Shown piece after piece: positions 22,329 to 33,039 of a stretch of DNA of 64,000 bases (within the stretch, counting starts at the first letter, position 1; each line of letters begins with the position of its first letter). The translations under genes were made by a program, and so were the position numbers. The stretch lies in assembly GCF_000340215.1 (NCBI RefSeq), contig NW_006921533.1, positions 5,671,424 to 5,735,423 on the forward strand. Direction: 5' to 3'. This DNA comes from Pseudocercospora fijiensis CIRAD86. Taxonomy: Eukaryota > Ascomycota > Dothideomycetes > Mycosphaerellales > Mycosphaerellaceae. A model generated the notes under the pieces. The model was not told where the DNA came from. It searched no databases and saw only the letters and a list, made by a program, of their open reading frames with translations.

Positions 22329-24582
22329 ATGAAGGTCCTTCAACTCCCCCCGAGCCTGCTGTTGGCTATCTTCTCGTACTCGCCTAGCATCGAAGCGACA
22401 CCGACCATTCCACCACAAAGCGCCTACTTCCCAAACAAGACCAGTGCATTGCCTTCAAGTGGATCTGGCTCCTCATACGCCACTGCTTGCCGGGACGCAA
22501 TAACTTCTTACTTCGCGGGATCCTCAGCATGGGCGAAGTCAGTTCAGTATGTCTCCAATACAACGCAATTGGAAGGCGGTACCTCCATTTCCACATATAC
22601 GCTTTATGAAAATGCCACGACGCTATGTGACATGCACCCGCGTGTTACCTATTCACCCGCCATACCAATTGGGACCGTGACGTCGACGTATCCTGGTCCG
22701 ATCACTGGCACGACCACCATCGTGTATACGCTTGGGACCGGTCAATATCCATCACCTTCACCAACATGCCGGATCAGCCCAAAGGACTGTGATCCGTTGT
22801 GGGCTGATTACAGCAAGTCTCTGTTGGCAGCGTCGACCATGACTGCACCTCCGATGACTGCACCTACAATGACTGCACCTACGATGACTGCGCCTCCAGC
22901 TTTGGTGACCCCTCCCTGTTTGAACCAAAGCGCAGCAGCCGCCTACTCTTCGGCGACGGAAATGATATACGGCTGTGGTCAATGTACCATCTATGGTAAT
23001 GGCGTAGAGCTTGTTTACTTCCCAACATCCGCGGAACGTGACCTGTGCGCATCGACACCGACCGCCAGTCTGACCCATTATGGACCGGGAGCTGTAATTA
23101 CCGCGTACGCTGGCAAAAACTATCAAGGTCCACATGCTGCCAATGGCTCGAAAACAGTTGTGGTCGATGGCCATACATTCACTTCAGGCACTGCATACAT
23201 CTCCATCTCGGAAGTCTATGCAGTAAATCGCTGCTCGAGCACGCGTGGCACGATTGTGACTGACGCAATTCTAGCGATGCCGTCTGAGTCTGTTCTGAGC
23301 CTGAGATATTCTCAGGATCGTCTCCAGGGTCTGATGGAGACAGACACGGTCACAGGGTACTGTTGAAGCTGTATGTGAACTAGGAACTGAGTCTGACGAT
23401 GTTTTTACCAGGTATCCCGTTTCGTATGCAGATTTCAATACGCCTATCCCTTGGAGCGCTTGGAATGGCCAGAATATCTGCAGAGACCCATTTGACAACA
23501 CGTATTGCGGTGTCATCTATGAGAACAATTTCCGACCTCAGCTAGCGATCCCTCCCGAAATAAAGCAGCTCTCTCCCGAATTTAAAGATTGCCAAGTGTG
23601 GTACAACGGGCTCTGGGATCCGCCGCTGCGACTGACAGAGGTCGCTTCCGCGGCAATGCCTACTTTACCTACCCATCCCATGGAGCAACCGGTGGAAACC
23701 TCAATGCCAGCGTCTCCTTCTTCAGCTGCCGCGGCGCCTACTTCAACGCCGACCGCTATACCAATTGGGCTCTCTGGAAGCTCAGGCGCGGGATATAAGC
23801 CTTGGCAGCCAGCACCTACTGATACTGGCAATGACCCGTCCTCTGCTGCTGGGCCCAATCAACATAGCGAGAATCCGTTTGTTCCTTCGAAAGAGCCATG
23901 GGACAAAGACTTCACGATCGGCGGCCGTACATTCCAAGCTCATGGTCGTGACAGGAAAGCTATTGTGGGTTCCGTCACTCTCGTCTCAGGTGGTCCGGCG
24001 CAGACCATCGCTGATGGCATTGTTGCAACGTATGGTGATCAAGGGCTCATTTTCGAGACGATAGCTACTGCCACCTTCGATGATCATCAAGCCCAAGCAG
24101 CACCGTATCAAGGGCACGTCATGAGCGCTGCAAATAATGGTCCCATCCTACAGCCAGGAATGACGGCATCTGGAGAATCTGGTGATGCAGATATCTTAAC
24201 TCTCACCATCGGCGGTCAGGTCGAGACAGCAGTTCAGAGTCAGGACGGAGGAGCCATAGTTATTGACTCAACCCTCACCTTGATGCCTGGAGGCCCGATG
24301 ACCACCCTCAACGGTCAGATAATCAGTGCGGCGACTAACGGCATAATTTACGGCTCGTCGATAACCCTTGGTCTCGATGCACAGGCTACTACCGGTCCTG
24401 AATCGTCGGAAAGTGGTTCAAACAGGGCGCCATCTAGCACTTCAGGCGACAATTCACCTGCAAAATCAACCACCGGTGTCAATGGAGGAGTAAAATCATC
24501 CGGTGGAGTAGCGATGCGGGCCTTTGAAGGCGCAAATGTTGCTGCTGTCGTAGCGATCTTTGCTGCCGTCCTTGCGGTATGA
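22329..24582 (+). CDS. Secreted GPI-anchored, Ser/Thr/Pro-rich cell-surface protein
   Basis: A predicted wall or plasma-membrane-anchored surface protein. Two exons, 22329-23356 and 23412-24582, encode 732 residues; the 55-bp intron uses GTACTG..CCAG and restores the frame as DTVTGYPVSYADF. The start is the ATG opening MKVLQLPPSLLLAIFSYS, a good signal peptide cleaved near residue 20; an in-frame GTG upstream is ignored. An imperfect MTAPP/MTAPT tandem repeat (four copies) lies near residues 170-190. The C-terminal half has repeated modules of the form TIGG..TxA....IVIDSTLTLMPGGPMTT, common in ascomycete GPI proteins. A Ser/Thr/Gly-rich spacer and a C-terminal hydrophobic tail (ANVAAVVAIFAAVLAV) form a GPI-attachment signal. 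No enzyme motif is visible. A structural or adhesive role is inference. Many Cys residues in the first half suggest disulphides. Confidence 0.85.
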
Positions 24583-25725
24583 ACAGCATGAAGGTATACT
24601 TGGCGTTAAGGGCATGACACGTGGGATGCAGCTTGAGGAGCTGAGCACCACATTGCTCCCAGCCATACGTCTAATTGGAGTTCGACAAAGGCCTCTTGGA
24701 TTCAACACGATGCATCGCCGGCGGAATTCTTGCCGCTCCCTGGATCACATATGTCTTTTAATACGGCCAGCGCAAACTACAACATTCCGGCGGTTGGCCT
24801 GGGAATCTTGTACATTAATTGTTCCATCCTACGATAAAAAAGGCATACACGTGGATGGAGTACATACATACATAGATCAGTGTGAAGGAGACACACACTG
24901 TTACGCTTAGATGACTTCACGATAAAATATCGCACGCGTAGTGCGAATAATGTTCACAAACCTTTCCCGCTCAATTCGCATTCACTCTATCCATTTCACA
25001 CCCTATTCTCTCGATGGCGATGTTCCGCATCCTATTCTATCTTCCGCCTCATTGTACTCGGCACGATGCCCTCGGGAACAAAGCTACTTCGATTAAGCAC
25101 TGTTGATGGGATTGCATACACTGCCTTGTTCCACTCAGTCTGAACAGTGCAACAAATCCCGAATAAGCTCGCGTCCGCCGTTCGACATTCATCTCTAAAG
25201 ACCGTCCAGTCAATCCCAGGATATAGAGCACTAGTCAACGTAACATGCTCCAGGAAGGGAGGAGTCTTACCGCAACCACGGTATCACACACTATTATTAT
25301 CGAAAAAATAAGTGTGGCGGCAAGTCGTCCGGTCCTACCTACTCAACGTGACTATGGATTTTCGCAAAACGTGATTCACGCGGAAGGAAGTTATAGCAAG
25401 CGCCTGAGAAGTAGGCAGCCTCCTAAAAGCATTATAGAAATCTTCTTGAAGGCCTGCATAGCCCGCCGAAAGCGGAGATGAGATCGATGAGCCTGTTTGA
25501 ATTGACTTCAGTGGTAGCAAAAGTGCCTCAAGTTGGTGTATACTCAAGTTGTACACATCTTCGGAACACTCTGCCGCGGAAGGATCGCCTAGGCCCACAT
25601 GCCACTCGCAAACTATGTCACCTGTCAGGTAGGCGACGAACCTAAGGGTGGACGTATTAATGCTTCACACGTCTGACTTCATCTTGTAATTCAAATGCTA
25701 CCCAGCAACTCGACTGTCAAGCACA
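24583..25725. other. Intergenic region, no gene seen
   Basis: About 1.1 kb with scattered stops in all frames and no convincing short frames. It presumably contains the wall-protein 3' end and the promoter of the membrane-protein gene. Confidence 0.5.
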
Positions 25726-26794
25726 ATGCTCTCTCTCACAGATGCACTACAGGTCAGCGCTGCTACCCGCACATCGAGAATGCTTTTTCTACTAACCTAC
25801 TTCTTAGTCCATATTCGTATTCCTCAGCGTCCTCTCAGACTATCTCCTGACGTTCGACATCTGGATTCTGTCTGCCTCGCTACCTTTGACGTCCAACAAA
25901 ACATGGCTATCGACCAGCACATCATGTTTGGCATACGCAATCCTTGAGCCTCTCAGTCACCGATTCATGACCTCAGTATCAGATTTTCCGGTCTGGTGGT
26001 TCCTCATGGCATCCTACATTCACATGATAATCGGGCTTTCAGGAACCTCGCAAGTCATCATTGAGGAGTTCAAGGACCGGGACGAAAGTCTCAAGGCTCG
26101 TGGCGAGAAGCAGGGCGATGTGGAGCATCTCGGTGAGAAGCAAATGTCGACTCCCGAATTGGAGTCTGCACCTTCGACTCCTCTCACCGCTGACGAGAAG
26201 AAAACGCATAAAGAGAGCCGGGCATTCCGCTGCATTCCCCTTCTCACCATCACAACTGCAGCCGCTATGAATGCTGGCTTGCTCTTCTACACCCGCTACC
26301 TCTCTTCTGAGAACTCCGAAACCTGGAAAGCCAAATTCAAGTTCGGATGGATCGTGATCGCGGGTCTCTGCCTCTTCTTCTTCGGCATGTCGAAGAACGT
26401 GGCAAGGACGTTGAATAGTCTGATTTGCCCTGCAAGGAGTAAGGAACGGCGAGAGAATAGGTCCGGATGGATTTCATATCTTCGTCAAGTCTCGAATTTG
26501 GCCTTGATTTTCGTGGTCAAGGCGGGCATGAGATGGGCGCTGGGACAGGATATCATCACATTCCCCGAGCGCAGTGGCGAAGGTTGGAAGTTGAGAACTT
26601 CTCTGGACATGGAAGATGTGGTTGAACAGGCTCGTGAGGGCAAGCGTCAAATGCATCTCTTCGACCGCTTGTTATTCAGCATGCCGCCTTGGCTCAGCCC
26701 GATCTTCTCGGTGATTAGCATATGTGCGAGCGCGTATCTGATATGGAGGGCTCGGCGTGACAAGCAAGAGGCGCGAGAGAGCTGGGGAGATTAG
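25726..26794 (+). CDS. Multi-pass membrane protein of unknown function
   Basis: Two exons, 25726-25752 (nine codons, MLSLTDALQ) and 25808-26794, encode 337 residues. The 55-bp intron has donor GTCAGC, a textbook ACTAAC branch site and acceptor TTCTTAG. Splicing joins the ATG to SIFVFLSVLSDYLLTFDI, a hydrophobic helix that would otherwise have no start. Further membrane segments appear at DFPVWWFLMASYIHMIIGL, IPLLTITTAAAMNAGLLFY, FGWIVIAGLCLFFFGM, NLALIFVVKAGMRWAL and PIFSVISICASAYLIW, giving six in all. A charged Glu/Lys-rich loop of about 70 residues separates helices 2 and 3. I do not recognise the family; no transporter or enzyme motif is evident. The tiny first exon is supported by splice signals only. 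Confidence 0.75.
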
Positions 26795-27108
26795 GCATGG
26801 AGATGGCGTCGCGCGGGATCCTTGCCCTTGGCAACGGACTTGGCACTCTCATTGCCCTGCGTCAACCTTTGCCATTCTCTCTCTGTTCGATGCCCCGAGC
26901 CGTGACTGAGAGCCAAGGCTGGAATGTGTAGTGTGCGGCAGACGCAATGACTCTGGTGATAGGGCGTCCGTACTGCACCGACTCGCCCGCCACGAAGAAG
27001 CCTCAAGAAGACGTCAACAGTGCGAGAGTGAGTAGTATGTAGGCTGAGCGACTCCCATTGACGATGTAGCATTCTCTCCAGCACCTTCATCGCGACAATC
27101 ATTCCGAC
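26795..27108. other. Short intergenic region
   Basis: 314 bp between two plus-strand genes, with no feature beyond the likely terminator of one and promoter of the other. Confidence 0.5.
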
Positions 27109-27795
27109 ATGGTAGTCAGACTCCTGCCGATGCCAGCTTCTGAATGGCATCTCTACATGAAAGTTTGTGCTGCGGCTTTTCAACCAGGATTCATGTCAGT
27201 CATGTTTCCCAACGGCCTCTCCGACAAAGCTATCGAGCAATCTGTTGCATCCATGAGACGAGCGAATGAGCGCCATCCGGGACGAGTCCATGTTTTCAAG
27301 GCTATTGACGATTCTCTGCCTGCGAATGATCCTTTCGAGCGAATCGTCGGTGTCAGTCACTGGAAACTGTATCCAAAGCACAGAAGCGAACAAGATATGA
27401 AGAGGGAAGAAGACGAAGAAGAGCAGGATGCAAAGCAGTACGGAAAGCCCGAGGGAATGAGCGAAGAGGTCGCGGAGAGTTTTCATAAAGTCTGTTGGGA
27501 GTATAAGCAGAAGCACCTTGGCCACGAGCCCTATCTCTTCCTTCAAGTCCTCGCAACCAGACCAGATCAAGGCAGGAAGGGTGTGGGCGCACTAGCGATG
27601 AAATGGGGATGCGACAAAGCAGACGAGCTTGGCCTGCCGGCTTATCTGGAGGGAAGTCCTATGGGCGTCGGGCTGTACAAGAAATGGCAGTTCGATGTTG
27701 TCGATGAGCTGCCGTGGGATGCAAGAAACTTTGGCTATTCAGACTCGCTCGCGCATCTATGCATGAAGAGAGCACCTAGAGCGCCACAGATCTAG
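27109..27795 (+). CDS. GNAT-family N-acetyltransferase
   Basis: An intronless gene for 228 residues. GNAT proteins transfer an acetyl group from acetyl-CoA to amines; the substrate here is unknown. The core signature is LFLQVLATRPDQGRKGVGAL around residues 143-161, where Q-x-x-G-V-G (about 154-159) is the pyrophosphate-binding loop of motif A. It is followed by PAYLEGSPMGVGLYKKWQF, the motif B region with the usual Tyr near the end (GLYKKWQF). An acidic insert (EEDEEEQD) sits in the middle, as in many fungal paralogues. There is no signal peptide or membrane segment, so it is probably cytosolic. The start is the first ATG, in MVVRLLPMP, which leads straight into the first strand of the fold. 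It lies 185 bp upstream of the FAD oxidoreductase in the same direction; a functional link is not shown. Confidence 0.88.
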   Translation: MVVRLLPMPASEWHLYMKVCAAAFQPGFMSVMFPNGLSDKAIEQSVASMRRANERHPGRVHVFKAIDDSLPANDPFERIVGVSHWKLYPKHRSEQDMKREEDEEEQDAKQYGKPEGMSEEVAESFHKVCWEYKQKHLGHEPYLFLQVLATRPDQGRKGVGALAMKWGCDKADELGLPAYLEGSPMGVGLYKKWQFDVVDELPWDARNFGYSDSLAHLCMKRAPRAPQI

Positions 27796-27980
27796 AAGTA
27801 TATAATCATCGCAAGAAATGTCTGATGTCTCGGCCGCCTTACGAACAGCAGCGCGTGGATTCTGGTGTGGAATGCTGAGAACAATGTCTAGCCTGCGTTC
27901 CGCACGCCCAAATTTCGACCACCTCTTCGATATGCAACTCTGCTCAACGACTCTGCACGTCATGTTGGACAATTTGACTG

Positions 27981-29501
27981 ATGAAGATGGAGCAACACAG
28001 AGAGCGAGTCGGTTGCATTGCCGCTCAAGTGAAACAATTTTACGACAACCAGCAAACTTTCAGAATATATCGCGGAGGCGCTACAAATAGCACTCGGAAT
28101 CACGCTCTTCGAGGGAAAGATGTGGTCGATACAAGCGAGCTCCATCATGTTCTCAGAGTGGATGCCGAAAAAAGGACCATCCTCGTTGAAACGAACGTAC
28201 CGATGGATCGTCTAGTCGAAGCTTCCCTTGAGCACAACCTTGTCCCTCCTGTAGTAATGGAATTTCCTGGAATTACTGCTGGAGGTGGCTACTCTGGGAC
28301 AAGTGGCGAATCTAGCAGCTTCAAGTACGGCTTCTTCGATCGAACCATTTGTCGGACTGAGATGGTGCTCGCAACTGGAGAGATCGTGTTCTGCTCTGAG
28401 ACTGAAAACGCCGACCTCTTCCGTGGCGCAGCAGGTGCTATGGGCACCTTGGGAGTCGTCACTAGCGTTGAAGTGCGACTCGTTCAGGCCACCAAGTTCG
28501 TGGAGCTCACCTACCATCCAGTGCGCAGTTTCAGAGAAGCTGTTGAAAGGACGAAAGGGTTCACAGTATTGCCGGATCCTGATCAGCCAGATTATGTGGA
28601 CGGCATTATGTATTCTAAGAACTGTGGGACGATCATGACAGGCCGGCGTACGGACGAGCAGAAAGCCGGACTCAGTATTGCGAGATTCAGCGCGCCTTCA
28701 GATCCATGGTTCTCAATTCACGCACAGGAGCATCTCAAGAGAAGTCCCGCCGCAGTGACAGAGCTCCTACCTCTTGCAGACTATCTGTTTCGATACGATC
28801 GCGGCTGCTTTTGGATTGGCCACACTGTCTTCGATTTCTGCTGGTGGCTACCAGACACTGGCACAACAAGAAAGATACTTGACAAGTTCCTCCATACGCG
28901 AATGCTCTACGTAATGGGACGAAGTCAGCCCGTAAATCTGCAAATCATACACGACATTGCAGTCCCTATGAGCGTTTCCGAGGACTTCATGGACTGGGTC
29001 ACCACCACGACAGAAATCTGGCCGCTTTGGCTTTGCCCTCTAAAGCCAAGCCCACAGCCAACTATACACCCTCGGGCCAAAAGCGAGCCAGGTGAATTGA
29101 TTCTCAACATTGGCCTCTGGGGTCCTCCCAAGAAGCTCAATGTCGAATGCTACTTGGAAGAAAACAAAGAAATCGAAGACAAGCTGCGCGAAATCGGTGG
29201 CATCAAATGGGGTTATTCGCCGAACTTCTGCTCTGTCGATGAGTTCTGGTTGGATTTCGATCGGAAGTGGTATGAAGAATTGCGAGGGAAATTTTGCGCG
29301 ACTTCATTACCTACCATCTGTGATAAAGCGAGGACAGAGCCGGATGCTGTGCGGAAGAGATGGGATGACTTGACCCTCAAAGAATGTCTTCCCTTTCTTA
29401 TTCCCGGACCCACGCTATGGGTTATGTGGAAGTCTTGGAAGAGTCGCGAGTGGAAGTGGAAACAGGAATCGACGTGGATGAATTGGGTTCCTAGGAAATA
29501 G
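27981..29501 (+). CDS. FAD-binding (PCMH-type) oxidoreductase resembling delta(24)-sterol reductase
   Basis: An intronless gene for 506 residues, close to the length of DHCR24-family proteins. The N-terminal PCMH-type FAD domain is clear: RIYRGGATNSTR near residues 29-40 (FAD pyrophosphate loop), LHHVLRVDAEKRTILVETNV, then GITAGGGYSGTSGESSSFKY and FRGAAGAMGTLGVVTSVEVR, which follow the DHCR24 pattern (GxxxGTGxESSSxKYG...CGTLG). A C-terminal substrate domain follows, with ending EWKWKQESTWMNWVPRK. Animal and plant members reduce sterol delta-24 bonds with NADPH. Filamentous fungi make ergosterol by another route, so this homologue's substrate is uncertain. No N-terminal membrane anchor is evident, unlike human DHCR24. 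The start chosen is the first ATG (MKMEQHRERV). Confidence 0.85.
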   Translation: MKMEQHRERVGCIAAQVKQFYDNQQTFRIYRGGATNSTRNHALRGKDVVDTSELHHVLRVDAEKRTILVETNVPMDRLVEASLEHNLVPPVVMEFPGITAGGGYSGTSGESSSFKYGFFDRTICRTEMVLATGEIVFCSETENADLFRGAAGAMGTLGVVTSVEVRLVQATKFVELTYHPVRSFREAVERTKGFTVLPDPDQPDYVDGIMYSKNCGTIMTGRRTDEQKAGLSIARFSAPSDPWFSIHAQEHLKRSPAAVTELLPLADYLFRYDRGCFWIGHTVFDFCWWLPDTGTTRKILDKFLHTRMLYVMGRSQPVNLQIIHDIAVPMSVSEDFMDWVTTTTEIWPLWLCPLKPSPQPTIHPRAKSEPGELILNIGLWGPPKKLNVECYLEENKEIEDKLREIGGIKWGYSPNFCSVDEFWLDFDRKWYEELRGKFCATSLPTICDKARTEPDAVRKRWDDLTLKECLPFLIPGPTLWVMWKSWKSREWKWKQESTWMNWVPRK

Positions 29502-30426
29502 CAGATTTTTTTTCTGTGCGTCTCGAGTCCTGGACGCGATCAGTACGACAAGAATCTGTTGTGAGTTCAGCCGGTTTACATCAGTGTTCGTGCAGACTCT
29601 AAGCCAGAAGCAGACGAAAATCCGAGCTGCAATATCTTCGCCCTTGGGGTCTTCGGAGTTCTTAGCTTTGCGAGGGTAGCTTCAGAAATCGTTCCATGTT
29701 TATCCAAAACTGAACCGTCCCTCTTTAGAAGACATAATGAAGCTCCCAGGGAGCCAGAACTAGTTCTAGTGGAGGAGTATCCAATCGGTAATTGCCACAG
29801 ACACTTGACAAAGTGTCGGTGCCCTTGCTTGGAGTCTTAGCCGCAACGTCTGGAGGATGCATTTGGAGCGTGACAGGATCCAGATAGGTATGGGAAGCGT
29901 GCAATACTACTGTTCAGCATTGACCAAGACGATAGTAAGTCGTGCTGTCGGCGTCGCGTCGGTCCGGCTGTGCACATGAAAGCGACGCTGAGGTGAGGGT
30001 ATGGTATCCAGGACGTTGCAAGGGAATGTAGACTGTATCCGCGAGGTCATGGTCCAGATCTAGGGGGCTTCTGATTGGACGGTGAAGCTTGTTGTCGTGT
30101 GGCATGGACACCAGGACATGTCGTTCAACGGTGCACTTCTCACTTTCCGTGCAATCCAACCCAACCTTGCCGTCCCTACCTCCCTCCACGCCCAACACCA
30201 CCGCCGCCTTCGACATCCGTCTCCGTTCCGTGCACGCCACTGTTACTGTCATCACATCCTAGACGCCGACGGGGCCTGGCATTTCCATCGCATGTTGCAC
30301 GTCAGCGTTGGGCGATATCGACAAGCCTCGCCCCACATCTGCTTCCCTGTGCCTCGCGTCGATCCAAGCGCGTCTCTCAGTGCCAGCACATCCTCCATAG
30401 GCCGATACCACGTATTCGCCCAATAG
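29502..30426. other. Intergenic region and leader of the Ash1-type gene
   Basis: About 925 bp. The last 300 bp are pyrimidine-rich, with long CCxCC runs and several upstream ATGs, and probably hold the core promoter and 5' leader of the SET-domain gene. The short frames in this stretch have no recognisable content. Confidence 0.5.
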
Positions 30427-33039
30427 ATGGCACCTCAGAGGAACCCGTTGACGCGTATCTCATCCTCTGCCTCCTCCGTCGTCTCCAACATCGAGGTCGT
30501 TGCCGCCGCCATGGATGCGGACAGCTCCTCAGAGCAGGCTACAGCTTCCACTCCTCCCACCAGCGTGTCCGACACGCATAGTACGCGCTCGAACAAGCCG
30601 GGGGACGAAGTTACGACATCGCAAAAGCAATCACCAGCCAGACGCTCCAAGCGTGCTCGGGCGTCGGTCAACTACAATGTGCTCGAGCAGTTCAACACGA
30701 TGCAGGTCGAGTCTTCCAGAGGCACGCGTAACGCCTCAGGCCTGTCAGGTCGCACGCTGGTCAACCGCAGCGAAATTGACGAGGATGACGAAGACGAAGA
30801 CGAGGAGGAAATGCTGAATGGCTCCCCACAGGCCAAGGCCCAGTCTCCAGGCAAGCTGCAGCGACGACCGAGCATGAAGGAACGCGTCAAGAAGATGGCA
30901 AGCAGTGCCAAGTCAGTCCTGGGCAAGAGAACGCGCGACGCTGTTGATGCAGGCAGGCGGAAGCTCGGTAGAATCGAGCAATCTCAGAGCCCACAACAGA
31001 AGAAGCTTCTGAAGGAGCTCGATATGGGTACGGGCAACATCTGGGACGAAATGGACCTCGACGCAGATGTCCCTCTTCCACCTGTCAAGCGAGCCAAGAT
31101 CTCCAAGGCTCCTCTTCAAGAGATTGCTCAACCAGCAGTCGCCGGGCCCATGCAAAAGACCTCCACAGGAAAAAAAGTCAAGAAGTGGCAGCCTCATGGT
31201 CTATATGCAGGTCAAGCACTCGATTTCGATCCGAACAAGCCAGCTTCAAAGAAGCTGCAGAAGAAGAGGCCAGATTCTTCTGGATCCGGAGCACCTGTGA
31301 ACGACGAGAATGCGAAGCCGAAGTATAAGTCTATTCTTGGTTTCCACCTGCCAATGTACGGCTACCTGGATGAAGAGAAGACCCGCTCCTTTCGCATTCC
31401 TTATGATGTCTACGCTCCGTATGGTAAGAACAGCGAGAAGCCGAAAGACTGGCATAAGATCAACAAGAATCGACTGGTTGGAGACGCCAAGGAGCTCTGG
31501 GCAAAGACGGAGAAGATGGCCTCGTCATTGTGCGTTTGTGCACAGCCTCTTGCTGGCGACGATGAGATCGGTTGCGGCGACGGCTGCCTCAACCGTATCA
31601 TGCAGTATGAGTGCGATGACACCAATTGCCCACTCCCGGCGGAACTGTGCAGCAATCGGCCCTTCGCTGAGATCACTGCTCGCACCAAGAAAGGCGGCGC
31701 CTACGATATTGGAGTTGAGGTTGTCAAGACTGAAAAACGTGGTCATGGCATTCGTGCTGCTCGATCCTTCCGGCCGCAACAAGTCATAATGGAATATACT
31801 GGCGAGATCATTACAGAAGAAGAATGCCAGCGCCGCATGCGCGAGGTCTACAAGGATAAATCATGCTACTATTTGATGGAATTGGAACGCAATCTGGTGA
31901 TTGATGGAACGAAGGGTAGTATGGCTCGCTTCATCAACCACTCTTGCGAGCCGAACTGTGAGGTAAGAATGATGAAAGTCAATGGCACACCACGTATGGC
32001 GATATTTGCTGGCGACTCTGGGATCATGACTGGTGAAGAACTTACGTACGATTACAACTTCGACAATTTCGGCGAGACTCGACAACCATGCTATTGTGGT
32101 GCGGCCAACTGTAGAGGATATCTTGGCAAGCGTCTCAATGCAGATCAGATCAAGAAATTGCAGAAGGAAGAAGCCGAGAAGCAGCGCATCGCAGCTGAAG
32201 AGGCTGCAAAGGCTGCCAAGAAGGCACAAGCAGAGAACGCGAAGAAGGACAGCAGAGGCCCTGGATGGCAGGGCTGGGTCGCGGTCGATGACCCGAAAGT
32301 CAAGGAGCAGCTCCGCGAAGCAAAGCGCCAAAAAGAAGAAGCAGAGAAGAACTCAGCACGGGCTCAGCGTTTGGCAAATCGTGGCACGGGCACTGGCACG
32401 CGCGGGTCGCTTTCTGGGTCATCAAAGCCAGAGCCAAGCAAGGTCGAGAAGAAGAAAGCGTCTCCAAAACGCCGCCGCACAGTTGCCAATGTCGAAGAGC
32501 TTGCTCGCACAGCAACAGCTCCTGCTGAGGCTATCGAGGATGAGAGCGACGAAGACGTCAAGATCGCATTTGCAAAGGCTGCGTCTTCCAGGCCCACCAG
32601 CTCTAGACGACCTATCCACCATCGCACTACCTCGACTGGCTCCAAATTTACTGAAGACCTGGAGATGGAGGCCCGACCGGCCTCGCGCTCCTCCGCTCGT
32701 ACCGGAATCATCAAGAAGACTACCGTGTCGCTGGAAATCCAGCGCGACACCATCGTGGAAGGCGTGAGGACTGGAGAAGTAGTTGTAAAAGAAGAAGACA
32801 TTGCTGCAGGTCGCAAGTCCTTTGCTGACGAGCTCAGTAATTCTGGGGGAGCTAGCCTGAGCAAAGTCGGCAGCAAAGCTGCTCTTGCCGGCGAGGCAAG
32901 CCAGGGAGATAGAGCACCGCCTGCGAAAAAGCAGAAAGCCGAGGCAGGCGGAAGCATTCGGTCGAAGGTCGCAGCCGCGGTTAAGAGCACCGGCAAGACA
33001 TTTCGCCAGAGTACGCTGAGCTTCCCCAAACTGGGATAA
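30427..33039 (+). CDS. ash1: Ash1-type AWS-SET-postSET histone H3 lysine-36 methyltransferase
   Basis: An intronless gene for 870 residues. The domain order is an N-terminal basic, disordered region with an acidic run (residues about 119-130), an AWS zinc-binding domain from about 367 (CVCAQP.., GCGDGCLNRIMQYEC), a SET domain from about 425, and a post-SET cysteine cluster (CYCGAANCRGYLG, from about 555). SET catalytic motifs are intact: RFINHSCEPNC at 501-511 and GEELTYDYNF near 537-546. A Lys/Glu/Ala coiled coil follows (about 575-615), then a long disordered tail. The AWS-SET-postSET arrangement belongs to the Set2/Nsd/Ash1 group. There is no recognisable WW or C-terminal SRI domain, as Set2 would have, which favours the fungal Ash1 type. 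Those enzymes place H3K36 methylation on poorly expressed and subtelomeric chromatin. It would act in the nucleus. Assignment to Ash1 rather than another Set2-like paralogue is an inference. Confidence 0.88.
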   Translation: MAPQRNPLTRISSSASSVVSNIEVVAAAMDADSSSEQATASTPPTSVSDTHSTRSNKPGDEVTTSQKQSPARRSKRARASVNYNVLEQFNTMQVESSRGTRNASGLSGRTLVNRSEIDEDDEDEDEEEMLNGSPQAKAQSPGKLQRRPSMKERVKKMASSAKSVLGKRTRDAVDAGRRKLGRIEQSQSPQQKKLLKELDMGTGNIWDEMDLDADVPLPPVKRAKISKAPLQEIAQPAVAGPMQKTSTGKKVKKWQPHGLYAGQALDFDPNKPASKKLQKKRPDSSGSGAPVNDENAKPKYKSILGFHLPMYGYLDEEKTRSFRIPYDVYAPYGKNSEKPKDWHKINKNRLVGDAKELWAKTEKMASSLCVCAQPLAGDDEIGCGDGCLNRIMQYECDDTNCPLPAELCSNRPFAEITARTKKGGAYDIGVEVVKTEKRGHGIRAARSFRPQQVIMEYTGEIITEEECQRRMREVYKDKSCYYLMELERNLVIDGTKGSMARFINHSCEPNCEVRMMKVNGTPRMAIFAGDSGIMTGEELTYDYNFDNFGETRQPCYCGAANCRGYLGKRLNADQIKKLQKEEAEKQRIAAEEAAKAAKKAQAENAKKDSRGPGWQGWVAVDDPKVKEQLREAKRQKEEAEKNSARAQRLANRGTGTGTRGSLSGSSKPEPSKVEKKKASPKRRRTVANVEELARTATAPAEAIEDESDEDVKIAFAKAASSRPTSSRRPIHHRTTSTGSKFTEDLEMEARPASRSSARTGIIKKTTVSLEIQRDTIVEGVRTGEVVVKEEDIAAGRKSFADELSNSGGASLSKVGSKAALAGEASQGDRAPPAKKQKAEAGGSIRSKVAAAVKSTGKTFRQSTLSFPKLG

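Noticed and set aside
22758..23174. A 138-codon minus-strand frame with Arg/Cys/Ser-rich repeats
   Set aside because: It is the antisense shadow of the MTAP repeat and Cys-rich region of the surface-protein gene.
20277..28000. A secondary-metabolite gene cluster around the LaeA-like gene and the oxidoreductase
   Set aside because: No polyketide synthase, peptide synthetase, terpene cyclase, pathway regulator or P450 is present; the neighbours look unrelated.
30075..30581. A 168-codon plus-strand frame upstream of and overlapping the Ash1-type gene
   Set aside because: It is Pro/Arg/His-rich, as pyrimidine-rich leader DNA reads, and overlaps the true gene in another phase.
32364..33029. A 221-codon minus-strand frame within the Ash1-type gene
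   Set aside because: Antisense shadow of the disordered C-terminal region, with no independent motif.
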